A stretch of DNA of 64,000 nt from Methanobacterium_B sp963825335 (GTDB taxonomy: Archaea; Methanobacteriota; Methanobacteria; Methanobacteriales; Methanobacteriaceae), in assembly GCA_963825335.1 (NCBI GenBank), contig CAWGSP010000001.1:434001-498000 (forward strand), in the 5' to 3' direction. Numbering within the stretch: position 1 is the stretch's first letter; each line of letters starts with the position of its first letter. Of the stretch, positions 18,323 through 28,477 are shown in pieces. A program made the translations under genes and the position numbers. The notes beneath the pieces are model-generated. The model was not told where the DNA came from. It searched no databases and saw nothing but the letters and a program-made list of their open reading frames with translations.

Positions 18323-20274
18323 TGGAATCTATTCTTAATGTGGAAAATATTGGAGGTCTAAAAGGGAATAACACTTTTAAATTTAAAAAAGGGTCATTAA
18401 ATATTTTAGAAGCACCTAATTCTAGTGGTAAAACTTCAATTGTAAAGGCATTGGCAAGTGTACTTTCTGTAACAGATAATGGTAAATTTAAACCACTTAT
18501 AGATGAAGAAGCTAGAAATTTAGGACTTAAAAGTAATGAAAGAAACCCCCAACAAGGTTTTGTAAATGTACATTCAGATGTAGGTAAAGTTAATTTGGAT
18601 TTAAATGGAAAAAATTTAAAATTTGTTGTTAAACAAAATGGTGAAATTCTTGAGTCACATAAATTTGGAAATCAGGATTTCTTACTTGCAGGAATTCTCT
18701 CTAATGACAGTAGAATAATGAAACAGCTTAATAGTGTAGAAGGGGATGAAATTGAACCTGGCGATTTTTATTGGGCTGTTACAGAACTTTCTTCTGCTAA
18801 AATTTATGATGAAGAAACAAATTTTCTTGAAGAAAAAAAAGAAGATTTGTTAGATCAGATTGATTATGTTGAACAAAAAATTTACTTTTTAAGAGACTCT
18901 GAAGACGATCTAAAAAAATTAAAGGATAATAGAAGTCTATTAGAAAAAGAAAAAGAAAAATTTGAAAAAATCATTAATAAAGGCGGAATTGAAGCCTTGG
19001 TTAAAGAAAAAGCAAGATTATATAATGAAGTCAATAAATTTGAAAAACAAAAGTCTAATCTTGTAGCTCAAAAGGAAAGGATAGAACCAAATTTAAAAAG
19101 ATATGAAAATGAAATCAGAGGCTTTCAAAAGAATTATGAAAATATAAAATCTAATTTGGATGATATTACTGTTGAAATACAGGGATTAGAAGAACAAAAA
19201 TTAAGTTTAGAGAATGAAAAAAGGGTTAAAGTACCACATCTTAAAGAATTAAGAAATCAAAAAGATGGTGAATTAAATATATTCACAACGGCATTACCTT
19301 CAGTAGAAGAACATTCAAAAGAAGTAAATTGCCCATTATGTAAAATGGGTACTATTGATTATCCAACAATAAAAAAACATTTAGATGAGCTCCGAGATGA
19401 TAAAAAAAATCTTAATAATCAAATTAAAGAAATAAATATGCATTATAATGAAGTTTCTAATAATATCTCTAGATTAAGTCAAAGGAAAACGGATATTGAA
19501 GATAAGATAGATGAATATGAGTCTCGTAAACAACAAGCAACCAATCAATTAACAAATCTTCAAGGAACAATTAAGCAACAATTAGATGAAATTAAAAGAT
19601 TTGACGAAAAGATTGAAGGAATATTAAAATCTTTGGATGAAATTAATGCTCAGGTCACAGGGGATGATGAAAAACTAATTAAAGAGTATGATAAGAAACA
19701 ACTTGATCTGCGTGATAATCAACTTAAAATAAACGAAATTAAAAAAGAAAGGGAAAAATCTTCTATGAACATTAAGGGTGTAGATTTTAAACCGAAAGAA
19801 GCTAAGAAAAAATATGAACAAATTATTAAATTCATTGAAAAAGCAGTAGAATTTACAAGTAAAAGATCTAAAGATCAAAAAAAAAAAGCAAAAGTTAATT
19901 TTAATCAGAACATTCAAAATCTAATTAAAAAACTAGGATTTCAAGAATTTAGCAGTATCTAACTTAATGATAGATACTAATTGTATGTAGAAAGATTTGA
20001 TGAACGTTCGGGGGAATATGTTTTACAACAAGTTAAAACATTAAGTACTTCGGAAAAATCTGCTATAGCTCTTATTTTACAGATTGCATTAAAACAAATG
20101 TATATTCCGGATTTGGACTTTTTAATTTTAGATGATGTGTTGGGTAATTTTGATGAAGATAAAAAAATAAAGATTTTAGATTATTTATCAAACAAAGCTA
20201 ACGAAGAGGACTGGTATATAATCTTGACAACATTAACAGATGAGGATAGACCTTTAGAAATCAAAGCGTGGTAA
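18322..20274 (+). pseudogene. SMC/Rad50-like ATPase with zinc hook, interrupted by two TAA codons
   Basis: A 650-codon frame resembling archaea-specific SMC-related/Rad50-like proteins. GTG start with GAGGGGG upstream. Walker A APNSSGKTS is at 31-39; a long coiled coil runs from about 160 to 535, with a CPLC hook (C337, C340) at its centre; the ABC signature LSTSEKS and Walker B FLILDDV come from the part after the stops (about codons 574 and 600). Two TAA codons at 19960-19962 and 19978-19980 lie in the same frame, and the five codons between them (LNDRY) plus the following LYVERFD read as normal protein. A TTG at 19981 could restart translation. Either a mutated gene, a split ATPase, or readthrough. 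Confidence 0.8.
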
Positions 20275-20278
20275 TAGT

Positions 20279-21109
20279 ATGAGAAGAGAAAAATGCGGGT
20301 TATGTAAACTTAATTTGGATATTGTTGACAAATACGCTGATTCTGATTCAAATATCTGTGTAAAATGTCAATTATCAGTTTATCAAGTATTAGATATATT
20401 AGAAATGTATATAACTGGAAATGTGCCACCTAAATGGATTATGAACATGTCAAGGAATTCGCTTGGATTTATCAAAAAAACCCTCGGACTATGGGATATT
20501 TTAATACTGTATTAGAAGTTGTTGAAGAGTTCCTTTTTGAAGAAGTTCCTAGATTATCAATAGATGAAATTAGGGAGTTAGCTGCTTTAGCTGTCCCAGA
20601 TAATAAAATATTGAAGCTTTTAACTGAAGCATGGTCATCAAAGTTGAGGATGGTATGTTTATCCTGGTATTTTAGTTGAGAAACTCCAGAAAATAAGATG
20701 GGAAGGTTATACACTTTCTTCTAGGCAATTAGAAAATAAATTTTTGGAGTTACATGGGATTATAACTATTGCTATAACTAGATTGATGATAAAAAATCAA
20801 GAACAAGTTCCAAGACAAGTATTGTCGTTATTCACTTTATTATCCAATCAGATTTTATTAAGTGGTGATGATGAGATAGAACTTATAATATCGAGTTATT
20901 CTTTTGATGGTACAGTCAATATTTTTTTACAGGGTAGACAATGTCAAAAAATGAAAAGACAATTAGCAGGATTTGCTGACGGTCGTACGAAAATTATTGA
21001 GGATATTGATGATGAAGGAGAATTACATCTAAAAGATTCTACAATCACTTATTTAACAGAGATGAGGATGAGATGGAGAGAAAGAGAGAGAGATAGAATT
21101 AGAGTATGA
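20279..21109 (+). pseudogene. second zinc-ribbon protein of the operon, frameshifted twice
   Basis: Begins 4 bases after the SMC stop. Three overlapping frames give one protein-like sequence of about 275 residues: zinc ribbon C6/C9 and C27/C30, then VPPK, a shift near 20432-20434 (loss of one A would explain it) into MDYEHVKEFAWIYQ, a second shift near 20640-20650 into WYVYPGILVEKLQKIRWEG, and on to an arginine-rich tail RWRERERDRIRV. The plan matches the first gene of the operon. Unrecognised family. The shifts suggest inactivation, unless they are sequencing errors. Confidence 0.7.
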
Positions 21110-21170
21110 TATTAGGATAGTACTAAGGTTTTCCTATTCTTTGAATAATTTCTACCTACACACATCATTC

Positions 21171-22249
21171 TTAATTTTTTATTACCATTATTTTCATTAG
21201 GAAATAGATATGTAAACATTTATTGCATTTATTCATATTTACATTGATGTTAGTATCGAGATATAATGCATTTTTCTTGCACAAAGATATACAAGACTCG
21301 CATTGGACACAATTAACAGCTTTTTCAACGACAACTTTGATTTTCCTCATATCTTCTTTAATTTTTTTTTCGTTTAATACAATTTCAATATTGTTCTCAT
21401 TTATTGAGTATTCATTGTCTAACAATTTAATCAATTGCTTAACTTTAGCTGTTTCACTTTGGTAATTCATTTTTATTTTATAAATATTTTCATCAATTTC
21501 ATAAGTACTTACATTTAAAGTTTTTAATGGATAAACTCAGTAACTCCAACCAGAATTGATAAATAAATCTCGATAATCTGGTTTTATACTATTTGACTTA
21601 TCTTTTATGACTTTCTGAAGTTTTTGGAATGCTTCAGGATATAATTCCTCAATTTTTCTCCAGTCCTCTTTGGATTTATATGGACAACACCAACATCCTA
21701 CTCTCGAAAAATTTTCATATAGCGGATTATAAGGTAATTCATATTTGTGAATATAGTCTCATATGTCTTTAGTTGTCCAATCCAATATTGGATTTACTTG
21801 CGGAACTTGCATGACTGGGTTAAAGTTTACTATCTGAACTTTCTCTTCGACTCATTCATCTCTTCTTAAGCCTGTTATATAAGCAATTTCCCATTCTCTT
21901 CTGCATATTTGGATAATGATTGAATTTTCAATACATCACAACACCACTTATATCTCTTAGAGAGTAGATTTAAATTTTCTACCATATTAAAAAAATCATT
22001 AGGAAGTTCAATAATATCTATATCATAAAAATCTTTTATTACATGGATATATTCATAAGTTTCATCAAATTCTATGGATGTGTCTGCAAAAACTGCTTTT
22101 TTAATTCCTATTCTACTAGCTAAGTCTAAAACAACTAAACTATCTTTACCACATGAGAAACTTACAACAGCATTTTTATCTGAACAAAGTTCCGTTAAAT
22201 TCCTAAGAGCTTTGCTTTCTTTTTCGTTCAATTTTTGATTCTCATTCAT
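21171..22249 (-). pseudogene. PAPS-reductase-like protein with ferredoxin-type C-terminus, disrupted
   Basis: Reads as one adenosine-phosphosulfate-reductase-family protein of about 360 codons. The N-terminal part has the PP-loop SFSCGKDS and YKWCCDVLK; a frameshift near 21885 then leads into REWEIAYITGLRRDE, NPILDWTTKDI, VGCWCCPYKSKEDW and finally a 4Fe-4S ferredoxin-like CVQCESCISLCKK plus CNKC. Three TGA codons (21852-21854, 21759-21761, 21537-21539) interrupt the second frame; the middle one sits where the family has Trp (TKDI-stop-DYIHKYELPYN). Related proteins in methanogens combine these domains; DndC is a more distant relative. Probably dead. Confidence 0.75.
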
Positions 22250-22510
22250 CAAATAACCATAGTCTGTTATCTAATAAAATACTTCCTTAGAATACTTAAA
22301 AATATATAGAATGAAGATTTTTTAATAAATTAATATTTATTAATGGCCATCATGGGAAATAAATAGTTTGATGTTCTGATAAATAAATATATGTATATAA
22401 TTTTATAGTAGAATAGAGAACTTAACAGAGTATCCTATTCATAAAAAATTATGTAAACATTCAAGAAGAATTAATAAAATCAATTATCAAATATTAATAA
22501 TGGTGGTTAT

Positions 22511-23301
22511 ATGAAAACTTACTTTCAAAGCTTGATTAAGGAGTATAATGGTTATGTGGTAGGAGCTATATCAATTATATTTTTTATTGTAGGTTTAATA
22601 ATGTTTTGGTTTACATATGGAAATACAAACATTATTTCAGCATTGATAGGTCAAATTGGAACTGCATTTATTGCAATTGGTTCATTAAGTTTTGTATGGC
22701 AACTTTTTGTAACAAGATTGTTTAAAAATGAAGTTTACGCAATGGTAAACATGGATTATAATTTTATCTCGGCGGGGATAACTGAAATTAATGATGATTT
22801 TAGTTTAATCGATTGGAAAACACTTTTTGATTCAGTTACAAAAAGGATTGATATATTTTTTATGACTGGTGAAGGTTGGACCAAACAAAATAATACTCTA
22901 TTACAAAAAATATCAAGAAAAGATGTGAAAGTCCGTTTAATGGTTAGATATACGTGAAGATGCAACATTACAGGCCTTAGAATATAGATTTAGATTAGAC
23001 AAAAAACGAACCAAGGAAGATATTAAAAAAAGTATCAAGAATGTCATAGAATTGTATGAAGATATTTTTGAAGATAATCCTGAAAATTTAGAAATTTGAG
23101 TATATAGAAAACCACTAATCTTCTCCATGTACTGTTTTGATGATGAAATAATCTTAGCTTTAAATAGCCATTCTGGAAAACTCTCGTCTTGCATTCAAAT
23201 TCAAAGGATTCAAAGGTACAATATATGAAATTTTAGATAAAGAAATAGAATATCTAACAAACAAAGATTCTAACTTCAGTGATCTATTAAAGCTGGATTA
23301 A
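22511..23301 (+). pseudogene. two-helix membrane protein with PLD-like region, disrupted
   Basis: Intact up to residue 148: two membrane helices (about 14-35 and 45-68), then KRIDIFFMTGEGW and a KDVKVRLMV segment, reminiscent of phospholipase-D-like signalling domains. A frameshift near 22942 leads to DIREDATLQALEYRFRLD; a TGA at 23097-23099 interrupts NLEI-stop-VYRKPLIFSMYC; another shift near 23190 leads to AFKFKGFKGTIYEILDKEIE and the natural TAA at 23299. GGTGG precedes the ATG. Possibly once a defence or stress effector (inference from domain plan only). Confidence 0.65.
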
Positions 23302-23740
23302 TTGTAATCCTCATACGATGCAAACTAATTTAAATCATAAAACAGTTTCCACTCAATAATTTTTTCTTTTTTATTATTAGAAGATTCAAACTTATTTTCA
23401 TGATATTTCGATTATACTTTTTTAGTTAGATTTCTACTATAACATGATAAAATATGATGGATATTCAAGCATATTTTATCATGGGGACATTTTAATAAAT
23501 TTTGATTATTCTTACGATAAATTATATCCTCAACAATAAAAAAACCGTTATAAACGATTTTAGGCAGGTCAAGTAAATAAAATAATGACATAAAATGTCC
23601 GGAATAATAATTATTTTAAATTTAAATTTTACTTCGTAATATAGGCTTATAACGAAGTAGCTTATTCTAGGTATTTTATTTATATGATATCTGCAAAAAA
23701 GATATATATTATATACTATATAGATATCTGATGGGGTATT
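23302..23740. other. AT-rich gap in the decayed part of the island
   Basis: No gene supported. Contains several T-runs and a TATA-like ATATATTATATACTATATAG cluster near 23700-23722, which could be the promoter of the ribbon-helix-helix gene that follows. Confidence 0.35.
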
Positions 23741-23743
23741 ATA

Positions 23744-23908
23744 ATTATTAAAGATACAAAGTTAAAGCAATTGAATCTAAAGCTAACAGCAAAACAGCTC
23801 AATGATTTAGAACGTCTCTCTAATGCAATGGGTAATGTAAGTAAATCAAATCTTATTAGGATAGCAATAACTGAATATATAATGAAATATAATGATTTAT
23901 TAGATTAA
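23744..23908 (+). CDS. ribbon-helix-helix (CopG-like) protein, start unclear
   Basis: About 54 codons ending TAA at 23906. The product contains QLNLKLTAKQLNDLERLSNA followed by VSKSNLIRIAITEYIMKY, a typical ribbon-helix-helix layout (one strand, two helices). No ATG, GTG or TTG lies at the expected place: GGGG at 23733-23736 is followed by ATA/ATT codons, and a nearby ATG (23731) is in another frame. The start codon may be noncanonical or lost. Likely a small transcriptional or plasmid regulator. Confidence 0.55.
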   Translation: MIKDTKLKQLNLKLTAKQLNDLERLSNAMGNVSKSNLIRIAITEYIMKYNDLLD

Positions 23909-23922
23909 TACGAGTTGTTTGT

Positions 23923-24556
23923 ATGGAAAGCAAACATATCATAATGTTTTGGAAAAAATGGTCTAATCGTATATTTATAGGTATAATAATTATTTTAATT
24001 GTTGGGGTTTTAATCTTTATTCAGAACCTTATTAGGACGCAAGGAACCTTGAAATAGTTTAAATAATCAAACGTTCAGTTTAACCGAACTAGATAAGAGT
24101 ATCAATGATATATTCTCTGTAATATATGTCCTAATTGGTGGTATGTTATCTCTGTTAATCTATGAATTTAGGTCTGTAAAGTCGGAAGAAAAAATATTTT
24201 CTGTTTTGAAAATGGATATTGAATCGAATATCCATATATTAGAGTTTAAATAAAAAAAGTGGAAGTAGAAAGAGACTTGAGGGAATAAACTATATTCCAC
24301 TCAAATTGTTTAAAACTGACTTCTGGAACTTAATAAATTATAATTCTCCCCGAAAATTAATTGATAAAGAATTATATTCAACAATTAGCAATGCTGTGCT
24401 CATTATGAATAGTTTTAATGAAATAAATCAGATTAGAGAACATCATAAAGCATTTAGTGAAGAGAGAGTGGTTAAGATAAAATTTTCAATAAGCTTTTAG
24501 TAAAAGAAATCGAAAAGATATCCAAAATGTTATTAAAAATAAAAAAATCACTTTAA
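23923..24556 (+). pseudogene. membrane protein remnant
   Basis: Starts MESKHIIMFWKKW with one membrane helix (FIGIIIILIVGVLIFI). A frameshift near 24050 continues into a second helix (IYVLIGGMLSLLIYEF) and a charged region, a stop follows at LEFK, then FKTDFWNLINYNSPRKLIDK in the downstream frame, and a further shift near 24490 leads to KLLVKEIEKISKML and TAA at 24554. At least two indels and one stop. I do not recognise the family; the two-helix plan recalls small accessory membrane proteins of archaeal proviruses. Confidence 0.55.
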
Positions 24557-24564
24557 TTATTTTC

Positions 24565-25207
24565 TTAAGTATTTCTCTCTTCTTCAATAAAATCTCCTAA
24601 TGTAATATCAGATTCTTTGTATAAGATGTTCACTGTTGATATTATATTAGTTTTTACTCTCATAATATTCTCATTTACTTCATTAATCAAGTCTATTCTA
24701 TTACCTGGAACATTTGTATCTCCATATACTAACTTGCCATCAATTCAATAAGTATTTCTAAATCTTCTTCATTGCCATATTTAGAATAAAGCTTTCTAAA
24801 TGAAAGAATTGTATTACATTTAATATCTAAACTTTCATCGGGTGTTTTAATTATTTTTACCATTAAATCATATGCATATTCATTACCAATATATCCTAGA
24901 GCAGTTATTGCTTCTGATTTAAATTCACTTAATCCTTCAGCAGCTTCTATAAACACATTTAAAGGAGTTTCATTATTATAGACCATACATATATCTAATA
25001 AGAGATTAGCTACCTCTTGATTAATATCTCTATTTTCTAGCTCTTGATTTTCTTCTAAATATTTTGTAAGATGTTCTACAGTATCTTCGCTCATTCCAAC
25101 AATGGTACTATATGCAATATCTTTTATAGTTACTTCATGATGTACATATGTAGGTCATCTAAGCTTTCAATTAACATATTTAGAAATTTCAATTTGATAT
25201 CGTCTAT
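24565..25207 (-). pseudogene. HEAT-repeat-like protein remnant
   Basis: The central 121 residues (25094-24729) contain paired helices of the HEAT type, for example FKSEAITALGYIGNEYAYDL. Upstream, a different frame reads DDIKLKFLNMLIESLDDLHMY before a shift near 25130; downstream, a shift near 24735 leads to DGKLVYGDTNVPGNRIDLI and a natural stop at 24565. AGGAGA at the 5' end is followed by ATA rather than ATG (25205-25207). Two indels and a lost or odd start indicate decay. Function unknown. Confidence 0.55.
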
Positions 25208-25422
25208 TTTATCTCCTATTAAAGATAAAAATTTGAGATAAATATATTTTACTATTTAATTATTAATTTTTAGAAATTTTGATGATAAATAATATTATCA
25301 ACAATCAATTAATTTTCAGATTTTTCATATTATTGGAATGTTACCATTAATTTCCATAGTAGTATTAGTTACAGTGTGTATAGCAGTAAAAAGTTACTGT
25401 ATAAAAAATTAAGGTGATATAC

Positions 25423-25566
25423 ATGTTTGTGTCTAAAACAGTAAGTATAGATATTGAAGATTTGATTGCTATCCAAAATTTAGTTTATAAGAATAAATAC
25501 ACCAATATTAGTCAATTTTTCAGATTTGCATTAAAAAATCAGATACAAAAGGAATTTAAAGATTAA
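25423..25566 (+). CDS. 47-residue ribbon-helix-helix protein
   Basis: ATG preceded by AAGGTGAT. The product starts MFVSKTVSIDIEDLIAIQNL and continues with NISQFFRFALKNQIQKE; the strand KTVSI and the two following helices fit the ribbon-helix-helix fold of small DNA-binding proteins. Complete and intact in a decayed neighbourhood. Probably a regulator of the replication module that starts at 25765 (inference from position). Confidence 0.65.
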   Translation: MFVSKTVSIDIEDLIAIQNLVYKNKYTNISQFFRFALKNQIQKEFKD

Positions 25567-25692
25567 TTTTTTTTTTACTAGTTTTTTTGAACCTATCTGT
25601 GTAAGGTATATTGCATTCATTTTAGAGGTTATATGGGGTCTAAATTATTTGTAATGCTTTGAACAACAAATCTCAACTTTCTACTTACCCCG

Positions 25693-25700
25693 TTTATATA
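25693..25700 (+). promoter_or_regulatory. candidate TATA box of the replication module
   Basis: TTTATATA in the gap before the 35-residue gene at 25765, about 65 bases from its ATG. Plausible spacing for an archaeal promoter. Confidence 0.4.
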
Positions 25701-25764
25701 CCAAAGATACAATAGCTTTATTTACGGATTAGGTGTGTCAAAGAAAAATTAACGGAGCAAGAGT

Positions 25765-25872
25765 ATGAATGAAACAAAAGAATTAGTTGATGAGTGGTAT
25801 CGAACTTTAGATGAACTTTGGGACGTTACAAATAAGATTAAACTAAATTCAAAGAATGAGAACGAGATATAA
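25765..25872 (+). CDS. 35-residue protein coupled to the primase gene
   Basis: Starts MNETKELVDEWYRTLDELWD and ends at TAA, whose last base is the A of the next ATG (TAATG), a layout for coupled translation. GGAG precedes its own ATG. The product is likely one amphipathic helix. Function unknown. Confidence 0.5.
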   Translation: MNETKELVDEWYRTLDELWDVTNKIKLNSKNENEI

Positions 25873-28270
25873 TGAAGAAAAAAACTATAAATAATAAAGA
25901 AATATTGCAAACGGCCTTAAATGACAGTGAAAGGGATAAATATAATCTCTGTGTGATTTTTGTTACTAAAAATAAATTTCCAGGGATAAAAGAATGGCAA
26001 AATTTTGCAACTGATAAACAGACTACAAATGATATTAAAGAGTTGTTCCTTAAAAATAAGAATAATTTTACAGGTTATTCATATTTTACGGGGATTAGTG
26101 GCCTTATTGAAATAGACTGGGATTGGAGTTTTGCATATCATGTAGCTCTTCGAGAGTTAGGTGAAGAACGTATGAACACCCGTACTCTCAGTACTCCGAG
26201 CGGTGGATAGAGATCGTTGTTTAGAGTAGATGACCCTGATGATTATCTTACATTCAAGGATAAGGCACCTCATGTTGAGATTCACGGTAAAAAAACACAT
26301 CATGTTGTTGTATTTGGAAGTGCATTGAATGATAAAGGTCATTTGAAAGATTATGAAGTCATAAACAGTACTGAAATAAAGAAGGATAACAATATTCTTG
26401 AAGACATGATAGATTTCCTGAATAGAATCAACCAAACATGTCATTTTTTAGAATATCCTTGTATTAAATCACATATAACCAAGAAGCATAATGAATTAAC
26501 CCAAGAGCAAAGAACTCTGATTGGTGCATTTTTCAATGCTGAAAATATTGATATTGAAATGGCAATAGATTTTTTTAGATGTACTGACGATTTCAAATAT
26601 GAAACTACTAATTATCATCTCACAAAAATATATGAAAAAGGATTTGAGCACCCCACATGTGATAAACTACGTGAAAACTTTAATACAGATGAATATATCT
26701 GTCGTAATTGTAAACGTAAACAGAATAATCATTCTAATATTGCAGATGTTGTTGATGATATCAAAGAATTTAAAATAGATTTGAAATATCCATCAGGGCA
26801 TATGTTAGGGTTTAATGATCTCAAAGCATCAACAAGATTATTCGGAAATGAGTACGAGCTGATTTCAAATCACTTTGGTATAATTTGCTTTCAAGTTTAA
26901 TAGCAACAAAACAATTGCAGTTAGGCCAAATAAAAACAGATGGGAGAATTTCTGTACTATGGCCGATAAAATCAGGCGGTGGGAAGGAATCTATCAAGAA
27001 TACAATAAAGGGCGTTCAGGATGAACTTAGTTTTTACTGTAGTGAACCTACGAGTCTCCATGCAGAACAACTTGTTGGCAAAGTTGTAAAACCTTCTAGG
27101 AAAAACCAAGAATACGAAAAAATAGAGGGCTATCTCGCAGATGATTATTTAATAATTGATGAAGCTTACACCCTGTTAACTAGCAATGAAATGATGATTG
27201 CTGAAGCACGAAAGTATATAAGAACTGCCTTGGACCCATATCCACGTAATGTAGTAACAAAAAGACCCACAGATATTCCAAGGGAATATTCTTTATCTTA
27301 TACACCAAAATGTCCTGTTAGTTTGTTCGTACAACCATTTCAGTTCGAAAATGATTTATTAGTAATGGAAGGTGACATAAGGCGTTTTATTGTACCATAC
27401 GTTCCTATGATTGGTATTGACAGAGAAGACGCATTTCGAAATAGGATACTAGAGGATAACAATGATTCTCATAGTTTAATAAATTTCTGTGAATTAATTA
27501 AAAAAATCAGTATCCCTGAAGAGTTTGTATTCACAAAAGAAGCGAGAGAAACATTTGTCCAACTATCACTGGATTTAAGGTATAGAGGATTAGCATATTC
27601 TGAAAAAATAAAGTATTTCGTTGATAACATTGAATTTACCATCCAGAACTTTTTGTTAAAGTTTTCAGTAGTACAAGCATTACAAGAAGGAAAGGGAATA
27701 GTTGAAGTTAAACATGTTGAGTTAGCGTTCTTAGATCTATTTGAGATTTTAGACCATTGCTATCTATTCATAGAGGCTAAAATTCCTGGTTATATGAACT
27801 ATGGGGAGGGGTGGCAGGGTGCCCTTGCTAAAGATCAGGAAGCATTGCGATGGCTTCAAGAGAAAGGTGCTACATCCTTAGACAAAACTACAATATCTAT
27901 TGGAAATTATCAAGATCAGATTAAAAATGTTTTTGATGTCAGTGAAAGACAAGCACGTTACATAATGAAGGCACATGTAAAAAAGGGTTGGATTAATACT
28001 AAGAAAGGGTTCCAAGAGACTAGGATTTGGTTGGATTTTAAACCCGTTTCTTCATACAGGCAAAACCGGCAATGCAACCCTTACAGTTTACGGGATGGGA
28101 ATATAAATAAAGATAATATTAATTATTATTTATTACTAGAAAAGTATGAATATATTCTATCCCAATCTAAGAGATGCGTTGCCCCTATTGCCCCTATACC
28201 TAAAATGATTGAATCTCATAGTGAAATGCAAAATAATCAAATAGCTACAGAAGGAGATAACAATGGATAA
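25872..28270 (+). pseudogene. PriS/PriL-like primase-helicase replication protein, interrupted
   Basis: Three consecutive frames give one replication protein of about 800 residues. Part 1 is a PriS-type AEP domain with catalytic IDWDW (D82, D84) and STPSGG of motif II, ended by TAG at 26208-26210 in the same frame as part 2. Part 2 has a PriL C-terminal-like Fe-S pattern (PCIKSH, HPTC, YIC, RNC; C82, C148, C162, C165 of the second segment). A frameshift near 26865-26885 leads to part 3, an ATPase with KSGGGKES and LIIDEA, then a winged-helix region (VSERQARYIMKAHVKKGWI). Part 3 (26885-28270) is intact. Fusions of this kind are known on archaeal plasmids such as pTN2. Confidence 0.75.
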
Positions 28271-28442
28271 TATCACAAATATCGATAAAACTACATCACA
28301 TAAGTCTGGACATTTAGAAAAATTACGTCAAAGCAAAAGACGTCTGAACATTATTCTTCAACATTCATATGATATTGAGGCACCACAGGAATATAAAGAC
28401 AAGTTGATAGAAATTGGTGACTTTATAGATAACCAATATTAA
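28263..28442 (+). CDS. 59-residue hypothetical protein
   Basis: ATG overlaps the end of the primase-helicase frame by 8 bases, with AGGAG inside the upstream gene as ribosome site. The product contains a basic stretch KLRQSKRRLNIILQHSYDIE and a helical C-terminus. No family recognised; likely part of the replication module. Confidence 0.55.
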   Translation: MDNITNIDKTTSHKSGHLEKLRQSKRRLNIILQHSYDIEAPQEYKDKLIEIGDFIDNQY

Positions 28443-28477
28443 TTTTTCATATTTAGGAATAATAAGGAGTTTTTATT

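Noticed and set aside
21537..21854. Reassignment of TGA to Trp, or selenocysteine, in the PAPS-reductase-like gene
   Set aside because: TGG encodes Trp in the same gene, TGA ends other genes in the window, and no SECIS-like element was seen. Mutation is simpler.
26208..26210. Pyrrolysine at the TAG inside the primase
   Set aside because: Pyrrolysine use is known mainly from Methanosarcinales and relatives, and the TAG is at a motif position where pyrrolysine has no role. An indel downstream shows general decay.
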